Source: Stenotrophomonas sp.
GTDB taxonomy: Bacteria; Pseudomonadota; Gammaproteobacteria; Xanthomonadales; Xanthomonadaceae
Direction: 5' to 3'
Assembly: GCA_003484865.1 (NCBI GenBank)
Contig: DMZT01000150.1
Coordinates: 1-12,401, forward strand
DNA: 12,401 nt
The stretch's first letter is position 1; each line of letters opens with the position of its first letter. The notes under the pieces are model-generated. The model was not told the origin of the DNA, did not search any database, and saw only the letters and a list, made by a program, of their open reading frames with translations. Shown here in pieces: positions 1-8,030 of the stretch. The position numbers were made by a program, and so were the translations under genes.

Positions 1-261
1 GTGCTGGTCGATTTCTGGGCCGAATGGTGTGGTCCCTGCAAGATGATCGCCCCGGCGCTGGATGAACTGGCCGACGCCTACAACGGTCGCGCCAAGATCG
101 CCAAGGTCAACGTGGATCAGAACCGCGCCCTGGCTGCCAAGTACCACGTGCGCTCGATCCCGATGCTGCTGGTGTTCAAGGACGGCGAAGTCCAGGCCCA
201 GCAGATCGGTGCCGTCGGCAAGGCCCAGCTGGCCGGCATGCTCGACAAGGCCCTGGCCTGA
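1..261 (+). CDS. trxA: Thioredoxin 1, 3' part (5' end cut by window edge)
   Basis: This is the C-terminal 86 residues of a classical thioredoxin, the cytoplasmic dithiol reductant that is recycled by thioredoxin reductase and serves ribonucleotide reductase, PAPS reductase and peroxiredoxins. The active site WCGPC is at visible residues 9-13, and the cis-proline motif SIPM that faces it has Pro54. The run [17 protein letters not shown] is nearly identical to E. coli TrxA. A full protein is about 108 residues, so roughly 22 N-terminal residues lie outside the window. The GTG at position 1 is an internal valine codon and not the start. Rho follows on the same strand after 221 bases, as in other proteobacteria. 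Identification is very secure. Confidence 0.97.
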   Translation: MLVDFWAEWCGPCKMIAPALDELADAYNGRAKIAKVNVDQNRALAAKYHVRSIPMLLVFKDGEVQAQQIGAVGKAQLAGMLDKALA

Positions 262-269
262 TCGCAGCA

Positions 270-311
270 GGCAGCCGGCCCGTCCGGCTGCCACGCGGGC
301 CCGTCGCCCGC
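270..311 (+). terminator. Tandem GC hairpins after trxA, no U-tract
   Basis: Two perfect hairpins lie directly behind the trxA stop. GGCAGCCGG (270-278) pairs with CCGGCTGCC (284-292) around a 5-base loop, and GCGGGC (295-300) pairs with GCCCGC (306-311) around another 5-base loop. Neither is followed by a run of T, so they are not canonical intrinsic terminators. They could attenuate read-through into rho or protect the trxA mRNA 3' end. The stems are seen directly; the function is inferred. Confidence 0.4.
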
Positions 312-335
312 ATGAATGACCCTGCCCCACCCGGC

Positions 336-364
336 TTGCGCGCCGCCGCGAGCCGGTGTTAGTG
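336..364 (+). promoter_or_regulatory. Possible rho promoter (weak match)
   Basis: TTGCGC (336-341) and TTAGTG (359-364) are separated by 17 bases and could serve as -35 and -10 of a sigma-70-type promoter. That would give rho an mRNA leader of more than 110 bases. The -10 is a poor match, so this is only the best candidate in the gap. The rest of the leader (365-468) has only a small hairpin, CGCCC/GGGCG around 440-453. Rho is autoregulated through its leader in E. coli, but nothing here proves that for this gene. Confidence 0.22.
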
Positions 365-468
365 TCGGCATATCCGGCCGCATTCGCGCGCCGCATCTTC
401 TGGACGCAGTTTCCTTCCAGATCCTTTCCCAACGTTCGCCGCCCTGCCGGGCGCTCGCACCTTCTAGC

Positions 469-474
469 GAGGAA
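469..474 (+). promoter_or_regulatory. Ribosome binding site of rho, fixes a TTG start
   Basis: GAGGAA lies 8 bases before the TTG at 483. No in-frame ATG or GTG lies at a usable distance, and the protein after the TTG begins SDITTSEPG, a plausible Xanthomonad Rho N-terminus. This supports TTG as the initiation codon. Confidence 0.75.
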
Positions 475-482
475 TCCAGCAC

Positions 483-2261
483 TTGTCCGATATCACTACT
501 TCCGAACCCGGGAGCGCCGACGCGCCCGCCGAGAAGCGCGTGCGCAAGCCGCGCGTCGCCAAGGCCGCCGCCAACACCGCTGCCGACGCAGGTTCTCCCC
601 CCTCACAACCCGCTCTGCCTCTGGCTGCCGCGTCTGACGCGCCGGCGCCGGCTGCTGCTCCTTCGGCAGCCCCGCAGGCATCGGCACCGGCAGCCCCTGC
701 CGGTGGCGACGCATCGCCCTCGCAGGGCGGTGGTCAGCAGGACACCGGCGACGGTGGCCAGCGCAACCAGAACGGCCGCAACCAGAACCCGTACCAGCAG
801 GGTCAGGGTCAGGGTCAGGGCCAGAACCAGGGCCAAGGCCAGGGTCAGGGCCAAGGCAACCGCCGCGACCGTTTCCGCAATCGCCGTGACCGCAACCGCG
901 GTGGCGATCGCTACAACGACGACGGCATGCCGCAGGACAACGGCGAACAGCAGCCGTTCGTGCGCAGCCAGCAGGCCAACGTGCCCGAAGGCTTCCCGGT
1001 CTATTCGCTGAGTGACCTCAAGCGCATGCCGGCACAGAAGCTGCTGGAAATCGCCGAACAGCTGCAGATCTCCGAAGGCGTGGCCCGTGCCCGCAAGCAG
1101 GACGTGATCTTCGCCCTGCTCAAGGTGCTGACCCGTCATGGCGACGGCGTTGCCGCCGACGGCGTGCTGGAAATCCTGCCGGACGGCTTCGGCTTCCTGC
1201 GCGCGGCCGAAGCCAGCTACCTGGCCGGCCCGGACGATACCTACATTTCGCCCAGCCAGATCCGCCGCTTCAACCTGCGCACCGGCGACCACCTGTCCGG
1301 CCGCATCCGCTTCCCGAAGGACGGCGAGCGCTACTTCGCGCTGTCGATCGTGGACACCATCAACGGTGAGCCGCTGGAAGCGTCCAAGAACAAGGTGCTG
1401 TTCGAGAACCTGACCCCGCTGTTCCCGCGCAAGCGCTTCACCCTGGAACGCGGCAACGGTTCGTCCGAAGACATCACCGGCCGCATCCTCGATCTGATGG
1501 CACCGCAGGGCAAGGGTCAGCGTTCGCTGATCGTCTCCCAGCCCAAGGCCGGCAAGACGATGATGATGCAGCAGGTGGCCACGGCGATCACCACCAATCA
1601 TCCGGACGTGCACCTGATCGTGCTGCTGATCGATGAGCGCCCGGAAGAAGTGACGGAAATGCAGCGCACCGTGCGCGGCGAAGTCATCAGCTCCACCTTC
1701 GACGAACCGGCTGCGCGCCACGTGCAGGTCGCCGAAATGGTGATCGAGCGGGCCAAGCGCCTGGTCGAGCACAAGAAGGACGTGGTGATCCTGCTCGACT
1801 CGATCACCCGCCTGGCGCGTGCCTACAACAACGTGGTGCCCAGCTCCGGCAAGGTGCTCACCGGTGGTGTGGACGCCAACGCCCTGCACCGTCCGAAGCG
1901 CTTCTTCGGCGCGGCGCGTAACGTGGAGGAAGGCGGCAGCCTGACCATCATCGCTACCGCGCTGGTCGATACCGGCAGCAAGATGGACGAGGTGATCTAC
2001 GAAGAGTTCAAGGGCACCGGCAACAGCGAAGTGCACCTGAGCCGTCGCATCTCCGAAAAGCGCGTGTTCCCGGCGATCGACATCAACCGCTCGGGTACCC
2101 GCCGCGAAGATCTGCTGATCGAACCGGAACTGCTGCAGAAGATCTGGATCCTGCGCAAGCTGCTGCATCCGATGGATGAAATGGCCGCAATGGAATTCCT
2201 GCTCGACAAGATGAAGAACACCAAGTCCAACGACGAGTTCTTCGGTTCGATGAAGCGCTGA
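483..2261 (+). CDS. rho: Transcription termination factor Rho with long N-terminal extension
   Basis: Rho is the hexameric RNA-dependent ATPase/helicase that ends transcription at C-rich, unstructured sites. From about residue 174 ([19 protein letters not shown]) the protein aligns throughout with E. coli Rho (419 aa). It shows the N-terminal helical bundle with [11 protein letters not shown] (204-214), the cold-shock-type RNA-binding fold with DGFGFLR (234-240), and Walker A PKAGKT (354-359). Walker B VVILLD is at 434-439, the R-loop region EFKGTGN at 508-514, and the tail DEFFGSMKR closes it. The first 173 residues are extra: an Ala/Pro-rich stretch (about 25-80), ten QG-type dipeptides (106-125) and an Arg/Asn/Asp-rich segment (127-145). 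The start is TTG with a GAGGAA site 8 bases before it. The gene ends in its own intrinsic terminator. Identification is certain; the function of the extension is unknown. Confidence 0.98.
   Translation: MSDITTSEPGSADAPAEKRVRKPRVAKAAANTAADAGSPPSQPALPLAAASDAPAPAAAPSAAPQASAPAAPAGGDASPSQGGGQQDTGDGGQRNQNGRNQNPYQQGQGQGQGQNQGQGQGQGQGNRRDRFRNRRDRNRGGDRYNDDGMPQDNGEQQPFVRSQQANVPEGFPVYSLSDLKRMPAQKLLEIAEQLQISEGVARARKQDVIFALLKVLTRHGDGVAADGVLEILPDGFGFLRAAEASYLAGPDDTYISPSQIRRFNLRTGDHLSGRIRFPKDGERYFALSIVDTINGEPLEASKNKVLFENLTPLFPRKRFTLERGNGSSEDITGRILDLMAPQGKGQRSLIVSQPKAGKTMMMQQVATAITTNHPDVHLIVLLIDERPEEVTEMQRTVRGEVISSTFDEPAARHVQVAEMVIERAKRLVEHKKDVVILLDSITRLARAYNNVVPSSGKVLTGGVDANALHRPKRFFGAARNVEEGGSLTIIATALVDTGSKMDEVIYEEFKGTGNSEVHLSRRISEKRVFPAIDINRSGTRREDLLIEPELLQKIWILRKLLHPMDEMAAMEFLLDKMKNTKSNDEFFGSMKR
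798..857 (+). repeat. Ten-unit CAGGGY hexanucleotide tandem repeat inside rho
   Basis: The 60 bases consist of ten in-frame six-base units, mostly CAGGGT or CAGGGC, with CAAGGC twice and CAGAAC once. They encode Gln-Gly pairs (residues 106-125, one Gln-Asn). The unit length is a multiple of three, so slippage would change protein length without breaking the frame. The synonymous drift (GGT/GGC, CAG/CAA) shows that the array is not brand new. Confidence 0.9.
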
Positions 2262-2285
2262 TCGGCGCAGCATCCGGACAGAAAG

Positions 2286-2310
2286 AGGCCCCGCACTGCG
2301 GGGCCTTTTT
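2286..2310 (+). terminator. Intrinsic terminator of rho
   Basis: GGCCCCGC (2287-2294) pairs perfectly with GCGGGGCC (2298-2305) around the loop ACT, extended by an A:T pair, and is followed directly by TTTTT (2306-2310). It starts 25 bases after the rho stop codon. It is a textbook Rho-independent terminator. Confidence 0.93.
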
Positions 2311-2328
2311 CGTTGAGAGGGTGCCCGG

Positions 2329-2355
2329 GTAGTGCCGGCCGCTGGCCGGCTCCAC
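2329..2355 (+). repeat. SMAG-type REP palindrome, left copy (GTAG-tagged)
   Basis: The tetranucleotide GTAG (2329-2332) is followed by the stem GCCGGCC (2334-2340), a short GCT spacer, GGCCGGC (2344-2350) and TCCAC. A GTAG-tagged palindrome of this size and base composition is the described pattern of SMAG elements, the REP family of Stenotrophomonas maltophilia. No RAYT transposase gene, which is thought to mobilise such elements, is in the window. It forms an inverted pair with the copy at 2376-2397. Confidence 0.82.
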
Positions 2356-2375
2356 ACATCCTCCGCCGAACGCCG

Positions 2376-2393
2376 GCCGGGCAGAGCCCGGCT

Positions 2394-2397
<4 letters not shown>
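2376..2397 (-). repeat. SMAG-type REP palindrome, right copy (inverted)
   Basis: Read on the minus strand, GTAG (2397-2394) is followed by AGCCGGGC TCT GCCCGGC. The stem GCCGGGC (2376-2382) pairs with GCCCGGC (2386-2392) around AGA. This is the opposite orientation to the left copy, 20 bases away, so the two form the paired arrangement common for REP elements between convergent genes. Its GTAG overlaps the TAG stop codon of the GH3 gene. Confidence 0.82.
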
Positions 2398-4925
<2,528 letters not shown>

Positions 4926-5047
4926 TGGACATCTTCCTCTGATGAAATACGCGCGAACGGGACGGGCGCGACCGCAGCCGGGCACCGCTCGCGCTGCGAT
5001 GTCGATGGCCGGCGGGGTAGCGATACTGCGTCGGTCAGCGCCCCTGT

Positions 5048-5063
5048 CTGACAGCGCTGTCAT
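5048..5063. promoter_or_regulatory. LacI-family operator O1
   Basis: The site reads CTGACAGCGCTGTCAT. Its central 14 bases TGACAGCGCTGTCA (5049-5062) are a perfect palindrome with the central CG typical of LacI-family operators. Three more copies occur in this window, all in front of sugar-uptake genes. It overlaps the -10 of the GH3 promoter. In the plus direction it abuts TATAAG (5063-5068), a possible -10 for the repressor gene, although no good -35 accompanies it. Confidence 0.85.
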
Positions 5064-5087
5064 ATAAGCCCATGGCAACGCTGTCAA
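5059..5087 (-). promoter_or_regulatory. Promoter of the GH3 gene, covered by two operators
   Basis: On the minus strand a perfect -35 TTGACA (5087-5082) is followed after 17 bases by TATGAC (5064-5059), which matches the -10 consensus in four of six positions. The -35 lies in operator O2 and the -10 overlaps operator O1. Transcription would begin near 5052, giving a leader of about 127 bases. TATATG at a 15-base spacing is an alternative -10. Confidence 0.6.
5072..5087. promoter_or_regulatory. LacI-family operator O2
   Basis: Read on the minus strand the site is TTGACAGCGTTGCCAT, and it provides the -35 of the GH3 promoter. Its centre is 24 bases from that of O1, a little over two helical turns. 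The sequence and right flank AACGCTGTCAACCACGG (5077-5093) match the receptor operator region (7931-7947) in 16 of 17 bases. Confidence 0.78.
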
Positions 5088-5314
5088 CCACGGTCGGGCA
5101 GGGTTGCGGCCGAAGTCCCGCTGCAGCAGGGATCGCCGGCGCAGCGTGTGTCCGCCCCTCCCGTGAACTGCTGCATCGCGGCATGGAAAAACACGAACCC
5201 GCCACGCACGTCGCCGGCATGGCAACATCCGCCTGCATCGGCAACATCGATGTGACACACCCGCACTACCATCGGCAGCTGCCCGCCCGCCCCTCCAAGA
5301 GGAACCCCCGCACC
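5088..5314 (+). other. Long 5' region before the lacI-type gene
   Basis: These 227 bases contain no supported gene. The open frame of the repressor runs through them without a stop, but the translation is Arg/Ala/His-rich and unlike any LacI N-terminus. The only clear signal is AAGAGGAA (5297-5304), the ribosome binding site of the repressor. TACCAT (5267-5272) could be a -10, but I find no matching -35. Confidence 0.5.
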
Positions 5315-6322
5315 ATGCGTAGGCGTATCGAGGATGTCGCCGCCGTTGCGGGTGTATCGATCAAGACGGTGTCCCGCGTGCTCAACAACGAGCCCAACGT
5401 GCGCGTGGAAACCCGCGATCGCGTACTGGCCGCGGTGGCCCGCCTCGGCTACAAACCCAATCTCTCGGCGCGCAGCCTGGCCGGTCAGCGCTCGTATGCG
5501 CTGGCGCTGGTCTACAACAACCCCTCGCGCAATTACCTGATGGAAATCCAGAACGGGATGCTGGAGGCGTGCCACGCCAACCACTACAACCTGATCCTGG
5601 GCCCGGTCGGCACGGCGCGCCGCACCTTGCCCGATCTGGCCGCGCTGTTCGAGAATTCGCGCCCCGACGGGGTGGTGCTGATCCCGCCACTGACCGACGA
5701 CGCAGTGGTGCTGGCCTATCTGGAAGAACACGAAATTCCGTATGCCTCCATTGCGCCGCGGCACCCCGAAGGCTGCATCGGCGTGCGCATGGACGAGACC
5801 ACGGCGGTGGTCGAACTGATCGGCCACCTGGTCGCGCAGGGCCACCGCCGCATCGGCCACATCAAGGGCCCGCGCGCGCATGGCGCCTGCCAGTGGCGCC
5901 ACGCCGGCTATCGCCAGGCGCTGCGCCAGTACGGGATCGAGTACGACCCGGCGCTGGTGGTCAACGGCCAGTTCTCGTTCGAATCCGGCATCGACGCGGC
6001 CAACGCCCTGTTGGATCTGGCAGAGCCACCCACGGCGATCTTCGCCGCCAACGACGACATGGCCGCCGCAGTGTTCCGCGTCGCCGGCCAACGCGGCCTG
6101 CGCATCCCCCGGGACCTGTCGGTCTGCGGCTTCGATGACACCCCGATCGCCGGGCATATCTACCCGGCGCTGACCACGGTGCGGCAGCCGACCGCCGCAA
6201 TGGGGCGGCTGGCCACCGAGCAGTTGATCGATCACATCCGCTCGCCGGACGCCGGCACCATGATCACCGTCGATCACGCGGTGCTGGTGCGCGAATCCAC
6301 GCACCCACCGCGTCGCCGCTGA
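5315..6322 (+). CDS. LacI-family transcriptional repressor of the sugar locus
   Basis: The protein is 335 residues, the normal LacI/GalR length. The N-terminal helix-turn-helix is at 5-24 (IEDVAAVAGVSIKTVSRVLN), followed by YKPNLSARSL (46-55), where the hinge helix carries the conserved Leu55 that wedges into a central CG step. Residues 61-330 are a periplasmic-binding-protein-like sensor domain with the usual blocks RPDGVVLIPP (116-125), AIFAANDDMA (241-250), and SVCGFDDTPIA (269-279) with LTTVRQP (286-292). The ATG is chosen because AAGAGGAA lies 10 bases before it and the HTH begins at once. It is divergent from the GH3 gene and converges on the transporter gene. Four matching operators in this window are its probable targets, two of them upstream of its own gene, so autoregulation is possible. 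The effector is not known; a glucose-containing disaccharide or related sugar is the inference from its neighbours. Confidence 0.93.
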   Translation: MRRRIEDVAAVAGVSIKTVSRVLNNEPNVRVETRDRVLAAVARLGYKPNLSARSLAGQRSYALALVYNNPSRNYLMEIQNGMLEACHANHYNLILGPVGTARRTLPDLAALFENSRPDGVVLIPPLTDDAVVLAYLEEHEIPYASIAPRHPEGCIGVRMDETTAVVELIGHLVAQGHRRIGHIKGPRAHGACQWRHAGYRQALRQYGIEYDPALVVNGQFSFESGIDAANALLDLAEPPTAIFAANDDMAAAVFRVAGQRGLRIPRDLSVCGFDDTPIAGHIYPALTTVRQPTAAMGRLATEQLIDHIRSPDAGTMITVDHAVLVRESTHPPRRR

Positions 6323-6331
6323 TCGCCTGCC

Positions 6332-7609
6332 TCAGCCGCTGTGGCGCGAACCGCGCCACGCGTAGAACGCAATGAACAGGTAGCACAGCATCGGCAGCAG
6401 GAAGGACACCTGCAGCCCATGATGGTCGGCCAGCCAACCCATCGCCAGCGGGATCACCGCCCCACCGACGATCGCCATCACCAGCAGGCTCGATGCCTGG
6501 CCGGTCAGCGTACCGAGGCGGGCAATCGCCAAGGCGAAGATGGTCGGGAACATGATCGAATTGAACAGGCCGATGCTGACCACACTCCACTTGGCCAGGT
6601 TGCCGCTGCCCAGCATCGTCACCGCCAGCAGGGCCATGACGATCAACGCGAAGACCCCCAGCATGCGGCGCGGATCCAGACGGGTCAGCAATGCCGCACC
6701 GAGCAGACGCCCGACCAGCGCGCCGCCCCAGTACAAGGACACGTAGCGCGTGGCTTCCTGCTCGGTCAGCCCCTCACCGATACCCGGCATCGAAAGGAAG
6801 TTGACCAGCACGCTGCCGATCGAGACTTCCGCACCCACATAGAAGAAGATCGCCAGCACGCCATAGCGCAGGTGGCGGTGGCGCAGCGCATCGCGCAGGC
6901 GGCCCCTGCCGGTGGCAGCCTCGCCTTCCACGCCGGGAATGGTCGGCAGGCGGAACATCCAGATCGCCACCGCCAGCACGAACAGCGCCACTGCCAGGCC
7001 GAAGTACGGCACCTGCACCGATTGCGCTTCAGCAGCGCGATACGCGAGCGCTTCAGCGTGCGGCAGCAGCGCCAGCTCATCGGCCGTGCGCGGCGCGGCC
7101 GAGAGGATCAGCAGGCCACCGAACAGCGGCGCGATGGTGGTGCCCAGCGCATTCATCGATTGCGCCAACGTCAGCCGGCTGGAACTGGTCTGTTCCGGCC
7201 CGAGCAGCGCAACGTAGGGATTGGCGGCCACCTGCAGCACGGTGATGCCGGTGGCCAGCACGAACAGCGCGCCGAGGAACAGGCCGTACACATGCGCCTG
7301 CGCGGCCGGCCAGAACAGCAACGCGCCCACACCGGCAATGGCCAGCCCGGCCACGATGCCGCGCTTGTAACCCACCGCCGCGACCAGGCGCCCGGCGGGG
7401 AGCGACATCAGGAAGTACGCACCGAAGAAGGTGAACTGGACCAGCATCGCCTGCACCCAGGTCAGGGCGAACGCGGCCTTGAGGTGCGGGATCAGGATGT
7501 CGTTGAGGCAGGTGAGGAAGCCCCACATGAAAAAGATGGCGGTGACCACGGCCAGTGCAACGCCATTGCTTTGCACATGTTGTCCGCGGACGGCAGCAGG
7601 AGTGTCCAT
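6332..7609 (-). CDS. Sugar:H+ symporter, MFS, FHS family (GluP/FucP type)
   Basis: The protein has 425 residues with about 12 hydrophobic segments and belongs to the fucose–galactose–glucose:H+ symporter branch of the major facilitator superfamily in the inner membrane. FMWGFLTCLNDILIPHLK (28-44) keeps the Asp (Asp37) equivalent to the proton-coupling Asp46 of E. coli FucP. The motif LQVAANPYVALLGP (125-138) has Gln126 where FucP has Glu135; a Gln there is the GluP (glucose/galactose) pattern. Other family blocks are LTLAQSMNALGT (147-158) and SIMFPTIFALAI (351-362). The ATG is preferred over one 48 bases upstream because GGAAGGA (7622-7616) lies 6 bases before it. An operator covers its promoter. 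The gene ends 9 bases from the lacI stop. Glucose is the likeliest substrate, as the product of the GH3 enzyme. Confidence 0.92.
   Translation of the reverse strand: MDTPAAVRGQHVQSNGVALAVVTAIFFMWGFLTCLNDILIPHLKAAFALTWVQAMLVQFTFFGAYFLMSLPAGRLVAAVGYKRGIVAGLAIAGVGALLFWPAAQAHVYGLFLGALFVLATGITVLQVAANPYVALLGPEQTSSSRLTLAQSMNALGTTIAPLFGGLLILSAAPRTADELALLPHAEALAYRAAEAQSVQVPYFGLAVALFVLAVAIWMFRLPTIPGVEGEAATGRGRLRDALRHRHLRYGVLAIFFYVGAEVSIGSVLVNFLSMPGIGEGLTEQEATRYVSLYWGGALVGRLLGAALLTRLDPRRMLGVFALIVMALLAVTMLGSGNLAKWSVVSIGLFNSIMFPTIFALAIARLGTLTGQASSLLVMAIVGGAVIPLAMGWLADHHGLQVSFLLPMLCYLFIAFYAWRGSRHSG
6341..6359. other. Hairpin at the lacI/transporter convergent junction
   Basis: GTGGCGCG (6341-6348) and CGCGCCAC (6352-6359) form a perfect 8-bp stem with loop AAC. 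It lies inside the last codons of the transporter gene and 18 bases after the lacI stop. No T-run follows in either direction. It may slow or end lacI transcription, with the hairpin recruited from the opposing reading frame, but it could also be a by-product of GC-rich coding. Confidence 0.4.
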
Positions 7610-7665
7610 TGCATGTCCTTCCAGATTGGGAGTGCCGGCCAGTCGGCGGCCAGACATGGAACCTG

Positions 7666-7694
7666 CTTGGACCGCGATTGTCCAGCGCTGTCAG
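7666..7694 (-). promoter_or_regulatory. Promoter of the symporter gene
   Basis: On the minus strand CTGACA (7694-7689) is followed after 17 bases by TCCAAG (7671-7666). The -35 matches consensus in five of six positions and the -10 is weak, but the arrangement copies that of the receptor promoter (TTGACA, 17 bases, TCCAAT). Transcription would begin near 7659 and give a leader of about 50 bases. Confidence 0.5.
7679..7694. promoter_or_regulatory. LacI-family operator O3
   Basis: Read on the minus strand the site is CTGACAGCGCTGGACA. One half and the centre are identical to O1 (eleven consecutive bases TGACAGCGCTG); the other half is degenerate. It covers the -35 of the symporter promoter. 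Binding may be weaker than at O1 or O4. Confidence 0.7.
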
Positions 7695-7925
7695 CAATCG
7701 GATCCGAGGGTCGGCCGATGCTGCAGTGCACGCGCCCGAATGCCTTCGCGCAGTTTCGTTCTGCACTGCACAACAGATCAGCATCGCCATTCCGGCGGCC
7801 CACGTCCCCGCAGAATCGAGCTACAACGCCCGTGCTGCAGTGTTTCCGCCGCGCGCGCAGCCGTCCCGACTGCAACGCACGACACAGCTCGGCGTCGGCC
7901 GCAAGCGCATCGCCACGTGCGTTTG
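7695..7925. other. Spacer between divergent promoters, with TGCAGTG repeats
   Basis: No gene is supported here. TGCAGTGCA (7722-7730) and its exact inverse TGCACTGCA (7762-7770) form an inverted repeat, flanked by GATGCTG (7718-7724) and CAGCATC (7779-7785) in the same symmetry. GCTGCAGTG occurs again in direct orientation at 7834-7842 (first copy 7720-7728). The sites lie between the two operator-bearing promoters and could bind a second regulator or form a structure. The repeats are visible; any function is conjecture. Confidence 0.45.
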
Positions 7926-7941
7926 TTGACAACGCTGTCAA
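7926..7941. promoter_or_regulatory. LacI-family operator O4
   Basis: The site TTGACAACGCTGTCAA is a 16-bp palindrome with one central mismatch pair and is the most complete copy in the window. It contains the -35 TTGACA of the receptor promoter. Confidence 0.85.
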
Positions 7942-7954
7942 CCATGGCTCCAAT
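7926..7954 (+). promoter_or_regulatory. Promoter of the TonB-dependent receptor gene
   Basis: A perfect -35 TTGACA (7926-7931) is followed after 17 bases by TCCAAT (7949-7954), which matches four of six -10 positions. Transcription would start near 7961, leaving a leader of about 70 bases before the ATG at 8031. Confidence 0.55.
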
Positions 7955-8030
7955 CCGGGCCGTGCGCACTGGACCCCGCGCCGACACAACGCAGAACCGC
8001 CACGATCGAATTCCCTGGGGAGGGATCATC

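Noticed and set aside
1..3. GTG at the window start as the trxA initiation codon
   Set aside because: Thioredoxins carry about 22 residues before this LVDFWAEWC motif, so this is an internal Val codon and the gene is cut by the window edge.
603..2357. 584-codon open frame on the minus strand across rho
   Set aside because: It is a shadow of the GC-rich third codon positions of rho. The translation is His/Arg/Leu-biased low complexity with no motif, and it runs through the rho terminator.
4926..5258. Upstream extension of the GH3 frame to an ATG at 5258
   Set aside because: It would cross the promoter and both operators and place the signal peptide more than 100 residues inside the protein. 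The GTG at 4925 has a good ribosome binding site.
5251..5267. Possible Clp/CRP site beginning TGTGA in the lacI leader
   Set aside because: The second half-site does not match TCACA at any position with six-base spacing, so only one half exists.
5072..5314. Upstream extension of the LacI frame to an ATG at 5072
   Set aside because: The ATG lies within operator O2. LacI proteins begin with the HTH, and the ATG at 5315 has AAGAGGAA in front.
7431..8030. Upstream extension of the receptor frame by 200 codons
   Set aside because: It overlaps the symporter start, both promoters and two operators. A signal peptide and strong ribosome binding site mark 8031.
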